Below are positions 42,111 through 51,569 of a stretch of 64,000 nucleotides of DNA, in pieces (position 1 is the stretch's first letter; every line of letters begins with the position of its first letter). The stretch comes from Candidatus Manganitrophaceae bacterium (GTDB taxonomy: Bacteria; Nitrospirota; Nitrospiria; SBBL01; Manganitrophaceae). The DNA lies in assembly GCA_016200325.1 (NCBI GenBank), contig JACQEZ010000007.1:186001-250000 (forward strand), read 5' to 3'. The position numbers and the translations under genes were made by a program. The notes under the pieces were generated by a model, which worked only from the letters and a program-made list of their open reading frames with translations, was not told where the DNA came from and searched no databases.

Positions 42111-44617
42111 TCCGGTTTTTGAATAAAGGATCTTCCCATCTTTTGCTTATCTTGATGGTGGGAGGGATCTACCTCGGCGGCTGTGTCAACGGTGAGCCGA
42201 ACAAAGACTCTCTTTTTAAAGGGAATCAATTGCCGACCGCCAATGCCGGACCCGACCAGGCGGTCGCCAGCGGCGCCACGGTGACCTTGGATGGAAGCGC
42301 GAGCAGCGATCCGAACGGAAAGACCGTTCACTATCAATGGCAGCTCGTTTCAACGCCGAAGGGGAGCGCCGCCAAGCTCGACACGCCCGCTTCCGTGGTG
42401 ACGACCTTTGTCGCCGATACCGATGGGGTCTATAAAATTCAGCTTCAGGCCATCGAAGATCCCGACCCGACCCTCCCGACCGGCGCGCCGGTGACCGATA
42501 CCGGATTGACGAGCGATCCGGATGAGGTGATGGTGATCGCCGGGCCGCCGGGCCCTTTCCCCGACAGCGGGAATAAGCTGATGTTGGACGGGTCGCACTT
42601 CGCCCTCTCCGCGGTCAACCTCGACATCGGAGATCCGCTTCCGGTTGCTCCGGCGACGCAGTTAGACCCGGCCACACCCCTCAATGAGATGACGGCGGAA
42701 GGGTGGTTCTTCGTCGGCCAGGCGCCCGCGCAGGAGGCGCTGGTCATAGGTAAACAAAGTTTCTTCGAGATCACCCTCTCCTCCGCATCCCAACTCTCCT
42801 TTCGACTGACCCCCCGGGGGAATCAGCCTGTTTTCACGGTCGGATCTGCCCCGTTGAGCATCGGCCAATGGCACCATGTCGCCGCCGTGGTGTCGGGGAA
42901 GAGCAGCCCTCGGCGCGCCTATCTCGCCATCGACGGCTCGATCGTTGCGGCCTCTTCCTTTAGTGGATTGTTCAACAACAATCAGAACCGCTTTACGATT
43001 GGAAGCGGGAGCGGGAGGGCCTTTTTGGTAGGAATGGCCGATGAGGTGCGGGTGACCCAGGATGTCCGTTATTCCGAGGCGGCTTTCAGTCCACCGATGG
43101 AAATTCTGGTCCCCGACTCGCCCTTTGTGACCGGCGCCCGCTTTGCGGTCCATGGCCTTTGGCATTTTGATGAAGCGGCCGGCGCCCAAATATTTACCGA
43201 CTTCTCGTTCCGGGTCAACAACCTTTTTCTCGTCGGGAATACCGGCTTTCAGCCGTTCGGCCGGCTTCAAAATCCGAGGCGCTTTCACACCGTCGTCCCG
43301 CTCGGCGACAAAACGCTTTGGGTGGCGGGGGGGGTCGATGATGCCGTCCTTCCGGTCACGAACACGGAGTTCATCGGAACGGATGATCAATTGCAACCGG
43401 CGGCGCCGCTCAATATCATCAAGATCACCGATGAGTCGTTGGGCACGGTAAGCGCGAGCCCCTTCCAGAAGACCACCGCCTTCAAGCCGGTGGTCAGTGA
43501 GCCCGGCAGCAGGATCGTCATCGTGGTCGGAACGGGATCCAGCGCCCTGACTGCAACCGATGATGGGCTCGGCAATTTAACTGGAACCGGGATTGGGTCG
43601 GGATCGACCATCAACTATACGACCGGTGAAATCAATTTGGTTTTCACGACCGCTCCCAGCGGTAGCCCGTCTGTTAAAGCCACCTATTTCTATGATCGCC
43701 AGACGGGCGTTTTCAATCATACGGCGACTGCGACGACATTGAGCGGCGGCAAAGAGGTGGTCGTGATCGCAGGCGGGACCGATAAGAACCTGAAGCTCGT
43801 TGACCGTGCGCTGGTTTTCGATCCGGCGGTCACCGACTCGGTGGTTCAGACAGGTCTCATGAAGACCCCTCGGCGCTACCACACCGCCAGTCGTCTCATT
43901 AACCGGAAGGTGCTCTTGGTGGGGGGCGAGACCGATATCGGAAGCGCCGTGGCCACCCTGTCGACGACGGAGCTGTTCGATCCGGACCAGCTCTCTTTTT
44001 CAGTGGGGCCCCCGCTTGCGGCGCCGCGGAAGCTTCACCGGACGGTCTCCTTGGGCTGTGATGCTAATTCGCAGGATGATCGCTTTTTGGTGGTGGGGGG
44101 ATATGACGATATCAATAAACCGTTAAAGACCGCCGAGATTTATTCCGGCGGCTCCAACGGCGGATTTCTTGCGGCCGGTGCGATGTCGGTTGGCCGGGTC
44201 CGCCATGCCGTGGTCTGTCTTCCGGGTGGAAGGGTGCTCGTTACCGGCGGGATCGATCTCAATGGACGGATCGTCAACAGCGCCGAGATGTGGAACCTCG
44301 GCAGTAATGCCTTCACATTGCTTCAGGCCGGAATGAATGTGCCGCGTGCGGAGCATACAGCGACCCTCATGACGAACGGCAAAGTGCTGATCACAGGCGG
44401 GTTTGATCAATCGGGACTCGGCTTAAACTCAGCGGAGATCTATGACCCCGACCAGAACCTGTTTATCCCGGTTTCCTCGACGATGGGGCTCGCCCGATTC
44501 GGTCACTTCGCCGTCCCATGGCACAGTGGGGCCGTTGGAAAGGACGGAGTGCTCCTCATCGGCGGGGGGGATGCGGCCGGGGCGCCGACCTCGCTGATCG
44601 AAATTTTTTATCCTTAA
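42107..44617 (+). CDS. Large lipoprotein with PKD, LamG-like and Kelch repeats
   Basis: An 836-residue lipoprotein; lipobox IYLGGC. Domains in order: PKD/cadherin-like (ANAGPDQAVASGATVTLDGS), LamG-like jelly roll (about 190-350; EGWFFVGQ, GQWHHVAAVVSG), then Kelch/galactose-oxidase-type propeller repeats (RYHTASRLINRKVLLVGGE, RKLHRTVSLG, VRHAVVCLPGGRVLVTGG, AEHTATLMTNGKVLITGG). These are adhesion and carbohydrate-binding style modules. It overlaps the previous gene by ATGA and is the last gene of the operon. No catalytic residues of galactose oxidase can be identified. Confidence 0.78.
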   Translation: MIRFLNKGSSHLLLILMVGGIYLGGCVNGEPNKDSLFKGNQLPTANAGPDQAVASGATVTLDGSASSDPNGKTVHYQWQLVSTPKGSAAKLDTPASVVTTFVADTDGVYKIQLQAIEDPDPTLPTGAPVTDTGLTSDPDEVMVIAGPPGPFPDSGNKLMLDGSHFALSAVNLDIGDPLPVAPATQLDPATPLNEMTAEGWFFVGQAPAQEALVIGKQSFFEITLSSASQLSFRLTPRGNQPVFTVGSAPLSIGQWHHVAAVVSGKSSPRRAYLAIDGSIVAASSFSGLFNNNQNRFTIGSGSGRAFLVGMADEVRVTQDVRYSEAAFSPPMEILVPDSPFVTGARFAVHGLWHFDEAAGAQIFTDFSFRVNNLFLVGNTGFQPFGRLQNPRRFHTVVPLGDKTLWVAGGVDDAVLPVTNTEFIGTDDQLQPAAPLNIIKITDESLGTVSASPFQKTTAFKPVVSEPGSRIVIVVGTGSSALTATDDGLGNLTGTGIGSGSTINYTTGEINLVFTTAPSGSPSVKATYFYDRQTGVFNHTATATTLSGGKEVVVIAGGTDKNLKLVDRALVFDPAVTDSVVQTGLMKTPRRYHTASRLINRKVLLVGGETDIGSAVATLSTTELFDPDQLSFSVGPPLAAPRKLHRTVSLGCDANSQDDRFLVVGGYDDINKPLKTAEIYSGGSNGGFLAAGAMSVGRVRHAVVCLPGGRVLVTGGIDLNGRIVNSAEMWNLGSNAFTLLQAGMNVPRAEHTATLMTNGKVLITGGFDQSGLGLNSAEIYDPDQNLFIPVSSTMGLARFGHFAVPWHSGAVGKDGVLLIGGGDAAGAPTSLIEIFYP

Positions 44618-44777
44618 CGGTTTTTTCGTTGCAGCGGCGGCCTCTTAACCCGCGCGCCGGTCGCCGCGTTCGCAATGACATACACCCGCCGGGGACCCCC
44701 ACCACCGCCTCTTTGCTTGATTGCCTCAATCAAATGTGATAGGTTAAACACGCCTCAAAACAGATCAAAGGCCTGTC

Positions 44778-45422
44778 GTGAGCATCTACGCCTCCCAGAA
44801 AAAATATTTTGAGAAGGCCTATCGGACCGGCGAGCATGGCTGGCCGGTCGAAGGGGCCTCTGCGCCGGTCGTCCGGTTTGTCGAGCGATTCAAAAAAGAG
44901 CGGCCCTCCGGCCGCATCCTCGACATCGGCTGCGGCGAGGGGCGGCACACCGCCCTCTTTGCAAAAGCGGGATACCGCGCCGTCGGCCTCGACTATCAGC
45001 CGCTGGCGCTGGAGCGGGCCCGCCGGTTCTCCGGGAACGGCGCCGCCAACCCGAACCTCCGATTCATGCTGGGAGATGTCTTCCATCTTCCGTTTCGACC
45101 CGGCGCCTTCGACGTCCTGCTCGATTACGGCTGCCTGCATCATGTCCGCCGGCGGGATACGCAGCGCTACCTGGCGAATGTCCTTCCGGTGTTAAAGCCG
45201 GGCGGCTATTTTCTTCTCTCCTGCTTTTCAACCGATTTTAAACATCATGCCGATGAGAAAAGAAAACGGAATTGGATGGTCCATCACGGCCACTACGATC
45301 GATTTTTTCGGAAGGGCGATTTCAGGTCGATCTTCGGCGGCGCTTTTAACATCCTTCAAATCGAAGAGGAGCGGCAGCCGCTCTATGTCTTCCATCATGT
45401 CTTGATGCAAAAGAAAGGGTAA
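44778..45422 (+). CDS. SAM-dependent methyltransferase, class I
   Basis: A 214-residue methyltransferase. Motif I is ILDIGCGEGRHTALF, the acidic loop AVGLDYQPLALERA binds SAM ribose, and the post-motifs are FRPGAFDVLLDYGCLHHV and LKPGGYFLLSCFS. The substrate cannot be told. The start is GTG at 44778. It lies 8 bases upstream of the transaminase gene, so the two are probably co-transcribed; no functional link is evident. Confidence 0.82.
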   Translation: MSIYASQKKYFEKAYRTGEHGWPVEGASAPVVRFVERFKKERPSGRILDIGCGEGRHTALFAKAGYRAVGLDYQPLALERARRFSGNGAANPNLRFMLGDVFHLPFRPGAFDVLLDYGCLHHVRRRDTQRYLANVLPVLKPGGYFLLSCFSTDFKHHADEKRKRNWMVHHGHYDRFFRKGDFRSIFGGAFNILQIEEERQPLYVFHHVLMQKKG

Positions 45423-45429
45423 CGTCCGG

Positions 45430-46275
45430 ATGCCGAATATCGCTTTTGTGAATGGGAAATGGTCTCCGCTTGCCGCCGCGAAGGTTTCCGTGGAAGACCG
45501 CGGGTTTCAGTTTGGAGACGGCATCTATGAGCTGATTCGGACCTATGATCGCCGGATCTTCCATATCGGGGAGCACCTCTCCCGGATGGCCGCGAGCGCC
45601 AAAGAGATCGAAATTACCCTCCCTTATACGGCGGCGCAGCTGGAGCGGATTATCCGGACCGGCTGTCGCAAAAGCGGGTATGCCGACACCAAGATCTACA
45701 TTCAGGTGACGCGGGGGGCGGCGCCCCGCCTTCATTCCTTTCCCAAAAAGATCAAACCGACCGTCGTGATGACCTTTCGTGAATTTGAGCCCCTTCCGAT
45801 GCGGCTTCGGGAGGAGGGGGTGGCGCTGGTCTCGACGGCCGACATCCGATGGACCCGGTGCAACGTCAAGTCGCTTAACCTCTTGCCGAACGTGATGGGC
45901 CGAGAGCAGGCGAGCCGCGCCGGCGCGTTCGAGGCGATTTTCATCCGCGAGGGAAAGGTGACCGAAGGGGCTGGAAGCAACCTCTTTGCGGTGATTGGAA
46001 AGAAGGTAATCACACCCCCCGCGGGACCCTATATCCTCTCCGGCATCACCCGCGAGGCGGTCCTCCAGATCGGTAAGAAAAGCGGCCTGGAAATGGTCGA
46101 GAAAGAGCTGAAACTCTCGCAGTTGTATGCCGCCGACGAGCTTTTTCTCACCGGGACCACCGTCGAAGTCTTGCCGGCGGTCCGTCTCGACGGGAAGGTG
46201 ATCGGCACCGGCCGACCCGGGGAAAAGACGAAGATTTTATACCGCGCGTTTCAGGAGCAGATTACGGGAAAGTGA
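45430..46275 (+). CDS. dat: Fold-type IV transaminase, D-amino-acid type
   Basis: A 281-residue PLP enzyme: FVNGKWSPLAAAKVSVEDRG at the N-terminus, GFQFGDGIYELIRTYDRR, catalytic Lys147 in RCNVKSLNLLPNV, and EGAGSNLFAVIGKKVITPP. Length and RGFQFGDGIYE fit D-alanine aminotransferase, which makes D-glutamate/D-alanine for peptidoglycan. Branched-chain aminotransferases and ADC lyase share the fold, so the substrate is only probable. Confidence 0.8.
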   Translation: MPNIAFVNGKWSPLAAAKVSVEDRGFQFGDGIYELIRTYDRRIFHIGEHLSRMAASAKEIEITLPYTAAQLERIIRTGCRKSGYADTKIYIQVTRGAAPRLHSFPKKIKPTVVMTFREFEPLPMRLREEGVALVSTADIRWTRCNVKSLNLLPNVMGREQASRAGAFEAIFIREGKVTEGAGSNLFAVIGKKVITPPAGPYILSGITREAVLQIGKKSGLEMVEKELKLSQLYAADELFLTGTTVEVLPAVRLDGKVIGTGRPGEKTKILYRAFQEQITGK

Positions 46276-46284
46276 GGATTGCCC

Positions 46285-46313
46285 TTGCATTTTTACAACG
46301 CGTATGCTATAAA
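46285..46313 (+). promoter_or_regulatory. Promoter of the rimP-nusA-infB operon
   Basis: TTGCAT (46285-46290), 17-base spacer, TATAAA (46308-46313). It lies just after the transaminase stop and before the hairpin leader of rimP. Confidence 0.6.
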
Positions 46314-46338
46314 CACTCTTGAATTTGGTCTACTTGTC

Positions 46339-46369
46339 AAAGTGGGCAGCTCCTCCGCCCACTTTTTTG
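46339..46369 (+). terminator. Attenuator-like hairpin in the rimP leader
   Basis: AAAGTGGGC (46339-46347), loop of nine, GCCCACTTT (46357-46365) then TTTG. This is an intrinsic-terminator shape between the promoter and rimP. The same position is occupied by a conserved hairpin in many bacteria (rimP leader), where it may allow NusA autocontrol. Confidence 0.7.
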
Positions 46370-46382
46370 TTTTAAGGCATCG

Positions 46383-46847
46383 ATGGATCGAATGGTTCTG
46401 ATCGATAAGGTCAAGCAGATCGCCGAGCCGATGCTTCGATCGCTCGGCCTGGAATTGGTTGACATCGAATATGCCGGCTCTCCACGAAGCGGCATCCTGC
46501 GCGTCTTCATTGACAAGCAGGCGGGGGTCACCCTGGAAGACTGCGAAAAGGTCAGCCGTTATCTCGGACAAGCGTTGGATGTCGAAGACCCCATCCCCAA
46601 TCACTACACATTTGAGGTCTCCTCGCCCGGCTTGGATCGACCGCTGAAGCGGCGGGAAGATTTTCTCCGATCGATCGGGAAAAAAGTCAAAATAAAAACG
46701 CGTGATCCAATCGAAAATCAAAAAGTGTTCAGCGGTCGGCTGACCGACTTTAAGGAGGATCAGGCGGTGGTCCTGCTGGAGAGCGGCAAGGAACAGCGGA
46801 TTCTGTTTGATCAGGTCGCGCAGGCCCGTCTTCAGGTTGAGTTTTAA
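46383..46847 (+). CDS. rimP: Ribosome maturation factor RimP
   Basis: A 154-residue protein needed for 30S subunit assembly. The N-terminal alpha/beta domain has LGLELVDIEYAGSPRSGILR and the LEDCEKVSRYLGQALDVED segment; FEVSSPGLDRPLKR is the family signature, followed by the small C-terminal SH3-like domain (SGRLTDFKEDQAVVLLESGK). It is the first gene of the translation operon with nusA 51 bases downstream. The ribosome binding site (AAGG) is weak. Confidence 0.95.
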   Translation: MDRMVLIDKVKQIAEPMLRSLGLELVDIEYAGSPRSGILRVFIDKQAGVTLEDCEKVSRYLGQALDVEDPIPNHYTFEVSSPGLDRPLKRREDFLRSIGKKVKIKTRDPIENQKVFSGRLTDFKEDQAVVLLESGKEQRILFDQVAQARLQVEF

Positions 46848-46898
46848 GTTTAAATAAAGCGGATCCGGAAAGATTTTATTGCGGAGGTCAAACGTAAA

Positions 46899-48251
46899 AT
46901 GAATCGCGAGCTCCTCTCTGTTATCGACCAGATTGGAAGAGAGAAGGGAATAGAGAGTCAAAAGATCATCAAGGCGGTTGAGTCGGCCCTTCTGACCGCC
47001 GCGAAAAAACGGTACGGCGCCAACGAGAATATTCAGGTTCGGCTCGACTCCGAGACCGGAGAGATCGAAGTGATCTCGCTGAAGAAGATCGTTGAAGAGG
47101 TGACCAACCCCCGGGCCGAGATCTCTCTCGAAGAGGCGAAGAAGGTCGACGATACGGCGGAGCTGGGAGACGAGATCGGCTCGCTGCTGGAAATGGAAGA
47201 CTTCGGCCGGATCGCCGCACAGACCGCAAAGCAGGTCATTTTCCAGCGGGTGCGCGAGGCGGAGTGGGAGTCGGTTCATCGTGAGTACTCCGTCCGGCAG
47301 GGGGAGATCATCAGCGGAATGATCCTCGGCCAGGAGCGCCGCAATTACATTGTCGAGCTCGGCAAGACCGAAGCGATCCTCCCCTATCAAGAACAGGTGC
47401 CGCGGGAAGCGTATCGCCGGGGCGATCGGATTCGCGCCCATCTGCTGGAGGTAAAACCTTCCGCCAAGGGGCCGCAGATCGTCCTCTCCCGCACCCACCC
47501 GAACTTCGTCGCCAAGCTCTTTGAGATGGAGGTCCCCGAGATCGCCGAAGGGGTCGTCATTATCAAAGGGGTGGTCCGAGAGCCGGGCGATCGGACCAAG
47601 ATCGCCGTTTTCTCGAAAGATCAGGCGGTCGATCCGGTCGGCGCCTGCGTCGGCGTCCGCGGCTCCCGCGTTCAGGCGGTCGTGCGCGAGCTCAAAGGGG
47701 AGAAGATCGATATCGTCACCTGGAGCGAGGACCCGCGAACCTTTATCGGAGAGGCGCTCAGCCCGGCGGTGATCGAGAAGGTCGGGATCAACGAGGGAGA
47801 GAAATCGGCGCTCGTCGTCGTCTCGGATCAGCAGCTGTCGCTCGCGATCGGCAAGAAGGGTCAAAATGTCCGGCTCGCCGCCAAGCTGACCGGCTGGAAG
47901 CTCGACATCATCAATCAGGGAGAATATGAGAAAGAGCGGGCCAAAGAGCGCGAGCAAGAGATCGCGGCCGCTATTTCCCATGAGCAGAAATTACAGCAGG
48001 ATGCCCAGATGGTGGCGGAACAACGTCAGGCGGCCGAGGGGAAGGAGTATACCCTTTCGGATGTGCCGGGCGTCGGCGAGAATATGATTGAAGGATTGAA
48101 AGAAAAAGGAATAGACACCGTCCAAAAACTGGCGGAGGCGAACGAAGACGCCCTTGCCGATCTTCCGATGATTGGAAAGAAGACCGCAGGGAAGATCATC
48201 GAAGAAGCACGCGCCCTCCTCAAAATGGAAAAGAAGGGGGAGGGGGCATAG
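46899..48251 (+). CDS. nusA: Transcription termination/antitermination factor NusA
   Basis: A 450-residue protein: N-terminal RNA-polymerase-binding domain (about 1-125), S1 domain (135-200; GEIISGMILGQERRNYIVEL), KH1 and KH2 (about 200-345; GACVGVRGSRVQAVVREL, LSLAIGKKGQNVRLAAKLTG). A C-terminal helix-hairpin-helix-like unit follows (LSDVPGVGENMIEGLKEKG, LPMIGKKTAGKIIEEA). It controls pausing and termination and couples to the ribosome. It sits in the usual place between rimP and infB. GGAGG lies somewhat far (11 bases) from the ATG. Confidence 0.96.
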   Translation: MNRELLSVIDQIGREKGIESQKIIKAVESALLTAAKKRYGANENIQVRLDSETGEIEVISLKKIVEEVTNPRAEISLEEAKKVDDTAELGDEIGSLLEMEDFGRIAAQTAKQVIFQRVREAEWESVHREYSVRQGEIISGMILGQERRNYIVELGKTEAILPYQEQVPREAYRRGDRIRAHLLEVKPSAKGPQIVLSRTHPNFVAKLFEMEVPEIAEGVVIIKGVVREPGDRTKIAVFSKDQAVDPVGACVGVRGSRVQAVVRELKGEKIDIVTWSEDPRTFIGEALSPAVIEKVGINEGEKSALVVVSDQQLSLAIGKKGQNVRLAAKLTGWKLDIINQGEYEKERAKEREQEIAAAISHEQKLQQDAQMVAEQRQAAEGKEYTLSDVPGVGENMIEGLKEKGIDTVQKLAEANEDALADLPMIGKKTAGKIIEEARALLKMEKKGEGA

Positions 48252-48287
48252 GATCGTTTGCAACGAATGAGAGAAGGTGAAGGTCCC

Positions 48288-50846
48288 ATGAGAGTGTTTG
48301 AGCTTGCGAAGAAAATCGGAATTCCGACCAAGGAGATGATGGCGCTCCTCAAGCGACTCGGCATCAAGGCGAGCAATCATATGGCCGCCTTGGAGGAGAG
48401 CGACATCCAGACGGTCATGAAGGGAATGGATAAGTCGGGGACTGTGAAGGTCGCCTCGAAGGGGACGAAGTCCGCCAAAGTGGCGGCCCCTCCTCCCGCT
48501 CCGGTCGCGGAGAAAAAATCGCGCGTCTTAATTAAAAAGAGGCCGACCCCAGAAGAGCTGGCGGCGATGGCCGCCCCGTTGGTGACGGAGGAGATACCGG
48601 TCGACGGCATCGGGAAAGAGCTCCCGTCCGGCCCCGTGAATGAGCAGGCGCCCGCCGCGGCGGCATTGACCGCGCCCGAGGCCGCGGTCCCTTCCGTTTC
48701 GACCGAAGAGGTAAAGAGTGCGCCTCCTCTTTCTCCGATCGCAGAGCCGCTTGCGGCCGCAGCGGAGGTCGCCAAGGTCATCTCTCCGGATGGCGCGAAG
48801 AAAGAGGAGACGGCCGACAAGAAAGGCGACAAAGACAAGAAGAAGGGAAAGATCGAGCCGCGCACCGAGGTGAAGAAAGACGCCGCCGCTAAGTTCAAAG
48901 ACAAGGCGAAGCGTCCGAAGCAGCGGGAGCGCTGGGATCCGCAGGTGGTCGTGGAGGAGGTCGAGACGGTCGCCGAGGTTCCGGTGGAGGCGAGAAAATG
49001 GCAGGACTTCAAGCCGATTCATCGGAAAGAAGATCGGAAGGGGGTCCGCAGAGGCCTTGCCGTCACCGCCGAAATTACCAAGCCCCGAAGAAAAGTGGTC
49101 AAGCTCTATGAAGGGATGACCGTGAAGGAGTTCTCGGAGCTGATCGGCCAGAAGGTCCCGAGCATCATCGCAAAGCTGATGGTGATGGGAAAAATGGCGA
49201 CGATCAACCAGCCGATCTCGCTGGATGAGGCCTCTCTCATTTCGGAGGAATTCGGCGTGAAGGCGGAAATGGTCTCCGAGAAAACGGAAGAGGAGATCCT
49301 TAACCAGCCGGCCTCGGAAGATCCGGATACGTTGTTGCCGCGGCCGCCGGTGATTACCATTATGGGCCATGTCGACCACGGAAAGACGTCGCTGCTCGAT
49401 GCGATTCGACAGACGAAGGTCACGGAAGGGGAGGCGGGCGGCATCACGCAGCATATCGGCGCCTACACCGTCACCGTCGGAGAAAAGCGGGTCACTTTCC
49501 TCGACACGCCGGGCCATGAGGCGTTTACCGCCATGCGGGCGCGCGGGGCCAAAGTCACCGACATTGTCGTCCTGGTCGTCGCCGCCGATGATGGGGTGAT
49601 GCCGCAAACGGTCGAAGCGATCAACCATGCGAAGGCGGCCGGGGTGCCGATCATCGTCGCCGTGAACAAAATCGACAAGCCGGAGGCGAATGCGGAGCGG
49701 GTCAAAACGGCCCTCTCCGAGTATGAGCTGATTCCGGAAGCGTGGGGGGGCAAAACGATCTTCGCCGAGGTCTCCGCGAAGAAGAAGATCGGTCTGGAAG
49801 GGCTCCTTGAAATGATCCTCCTGCAGGCCGAAGTGCTCGAGTTAAAGGCGAATCCGAACCGGCCGATGGCCGGGACGATCGTCGAAGCAAAGCTCGACCG
49901 CGGCCGCGGTCCGGTCGCGACCGTCTTGGTCCAGCAAGGAACGCTGCGGGTGGGGGATGCCTTCGTGACCGGGACCCATTTTGGAAAGGTCCGCGCCCTC
50001 ATCAACGACAAGGGACAGAAGGTCGACGAGGCCGGTCCGTCGATGCCGGTCGAGGTCATCGGACTCGATGGGGTGCCACTCGCAGGAGATACCTTCGTTG
50101 TGGTCACCGACGATCGCGTCGCCAAGGATGTCGCCCACAGCCGCTCGCAGCGGCAGCGGCTGGTCGAATTGTCTCAATCGCACCGGGTCACCCTCGATGA
50201 TCTCTATCAGGAGATCCAGCAGGGAATCGTGAAGGAGCTGAACATCATCGTGAAGGCCGACGTTCAAGGCTCCACCGAGGCGATTAAAGAGTCGCTCGAA
50301 AAACTGAGCTCTCCTTTGGTCAAGCTTCGGGTGATTCACCGCGGGGTCGGCGGGATCACCGAGTCGGATGTGCTCCTCGCCTCCGCCTCGAACGCCATCG
50401 TCATCGGCTTCAACGTCCGGCCGGAGGCGAAGGGGCAAGAGCTGGCGGAGCGGGAGAAGGTCGACATCCGGCTCTACACGATCATTTACGACGCCATTGC
50501 CGACGTGAAGGCGGCGATGGAGGGTCTGCTCGAGCCGACGCTCAAGGAGCGGACGCTCGGACGGGTCGATGTCCGGCAGGTCTTTCAAATTCCGAAACAG
50601 GGGTTCATCGCCGGGGGCTATGTCAGCAGCGGGACGGTCTCCCGAAGCAGCGCCGGCGCCCGGGTCCTTCGAGACGGCGTGGTCGTTTACGAGGGGAAGG
50701 TCGGCTCATTGCGGCGCTTCAAAGATGACGTGAAGGAGGTCCAGACCGGCTACGAGTGCGGGATCGGGGTTGAGAACTTCAACGACCTCAAGGTCGGCGA
50801 CGTGATCGAAGTCTACACGTACGACAAGATTGCGGGAAAGTTATAG
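48288..50846 (+). CDS. infB: Translation initiation factor IF-2
   Basis: An 852-residue GTPase that brings initiator tRNA to the 30S subunit. It has an N-terminal IF2_N domain ([20 protein letters not shown]), a long Ala/Pro/Lys-rich linker (about 60-255), a second IF2_N ([20 protein letters not shown]), a G domain with [12 protein letters not shown] (G1), DTPGHEAF (G3) and NKIDKPEA (G4), then domains II-IV. ATG 48288 is preferred to TTG 48258 because GAGAAGGTGAAGG precedes it. It starts 36 bases after nusA. Confidence 0.97.
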   Translation: MRVFELAKKIGIPTKEMMALLKRLGIKASNHMAALEESDIQTVMKGMDKSGTVKVASKGTKSAKVAAPPPAPVAEKKSRVLIKKRPTPEELAAMAAPLVTEEIPVDGIGKELPSGPVNEQAPAAAALTAPEAAVPSVSTEEVKSAPPLSPIAEPLAAAAEVAKVISPDGAKKEETADKKGDKDKKKGKIEPRTEVKKDAAAKFKDKAKRPKQRERWDPQVVVEEVETVAEVPVEARKWQDFKPIHRKEDRKGVRRGLAVTAEITKPRRKVVKLYEGMTVKEFSELIGQKVPSIIAKLMVMGKMATINQPISLDEASLISEEFGVKAEMVSEKTEEEILNQPASEDPDTLLPRPPVITIMGHVDHGKTSLLDAIRQTKVTEGEAGGITQHIGAYTVTVGEKRVTFLDTPGHEAFTAMRARGAKVTDIVVLVVAADDGVMPQTVEAINHAKAAGVPIIVAVNKIDKPEANAERVKTALSEYELIPEAWGGKTIFAEVSAKKKIGLEGLLEMILLQAEVLELKANPNRPMAGTIVEAKLDRGRGPVATVLVQQGTLRVGDAFVTGTHFGKVRALINDKGQKVDEAGPSMPVEVIGLDGVPLAGDTFVVVTDDRVAKDVAHSRSQRQRLVELSQSHRVTLDDLYQEIQQGIVKELNIIVKADVQGSTEAIKESLEKLSSPLVKLRVIHRGVGGITESDVLLASASNAIVIGFNVRPEAKGQELAEREKVDIRLYTIIYDAIADVKAAMEGLLEPTLKERTLGRVDVRQVFQIPKQGFIAGGYVSSGTVSRSSAGARVLRDGVVVYEGKVGSLRRFKDDVKEVQTGYECGIGVENFNDLKVGDVIEVYTYDKIAGKL

Positions 50847-50861
50847 AGGCGGCGGTTTTCA

Positions 50862-51143
50862 ATGGTCGTCGGCGTCTGCACCATCGAATTGTATATTCCG
50901 CAGAACGGCTCGCTGAAGGGGAAGCGACATGTTTTGCAGAGCATCAAGACCAAGGTGAAGAATCGATTTAACGTCGCCATCGCGGAGGTCGGCGAGCAGG
51001 ATCTCTGGCAGAAGGCGATCCTCGGGGTGACGACCGTTGCGAACGACCGAAGCTTCGTGAATGAAGTAATGGACAAAGTCGTCGGGTTTGTGGCAAGCCA
51101 TCCCGAAGTCCAGATCGTCCATCATCAACTTGAATTTATTTAG
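50862..51143 (+). CDS. ylxP: DUF503 / YlxP-like protein
   Basis: A 93-residue protein: VVGVCTIELYIPQNGSLKGK, RHVLQSIKTKVKNRFNVAIA, then EVGEQDLWQKAILGVTTVAN and the C-terminal strand VQIVHHQLEFI. This is the DUF503 pattern, a small ferredoxin-like fold found between infB and rbfA in many genomes and linked to ribosome assembly. It starts 15 bases after infB. Confidence 0.9.
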   Translation: MVVGVCTIELYIPQNGSLKGKRHVLQSIKTKVKNRFNVAIAEVGEQDLWQKAILGVTTVANDRSFVNEVMDKVVGFVASHPEVQIVHHQLEFI

Positions 51144-51162
51144 CCGCGCTCCGGAGAAAGCA

Positions 51163-51540
51163 ATGGGGGTTTCGTTTGCCGTGCAAGAGTTCAAGAGAAC
51201 GAGCCGGATTGGAGATCAAATCAGAATGGAGGTGGCCGACATCTTGGCGACCAAGACGCGCGATCCGCGAATCGGGTTTGTGACGGTGACCGGCGTCGAG
51301 GTCTCGGATGACCTGCAGCATGCGAAGGTTTTTGTCACGGTCCAGAAAGATCAAGATGCCAAGCAGACTTTTCTCGGGCTGAAGAAGGCGACCGGATTTG
51401 TTCGGGCGGAGCTGTCGCGGCGGCTGGCGTTGCGCCGGATTCCCGAGATCTCTTTTCTCCCGGATGAGACGACCGACCGGGTCTCTCACGTTCTGGACCT
51501 GCTCGATCGGATAGAGAAAATTGAGAAAGATGAGAAATAG
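51163..51540 (+). CDS. rbfA: Ribosome-binding factor A
   Basis: A 125-residue KH-like protein for 16S rRNA 5'-end maturation and cold adaptation: FKRTSRIGDQIRMEVADIL, DPRIGFVTVTGVEVSDDLQH, AKVFVTV, and LALRRIPEISFLPDETTDR. The start is at 51163 with GGAGAAAGC just upstream; the frame extends to 51088 only by reading into ylxP. Length is typical. It lies between ylxP and the DHH phosphoesterase. Confidence 0.95.
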   Translation: MGVSFAVQEFKRTSRIGDQIRMEVADILATKTRDPRIGFVTVTGVEVSDDLQHAKVFVTVQKDQDAKQTFLGLKKATGFVRAELSRRLALRRIPEISFLPDETTDRVSHVLDLLDRIEKIEKDEK

Positions 51541-51569
51541 ACGAGAAATAATGGCCGAGGAGGAAATGA

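Noticed and set aside
46293..47981. Minus-strand frame of 562 codons opposite rimP and nusA
   Set aside because: Shadow of the conserved genes on the plus strand, rich in Leu/Asp/Arg from antisense reading.
48528..49628. Minus-strand frame of 366 codons inside infB
   Set aside because: Antisense of the IF-2 GTPase domain; no independent signals.
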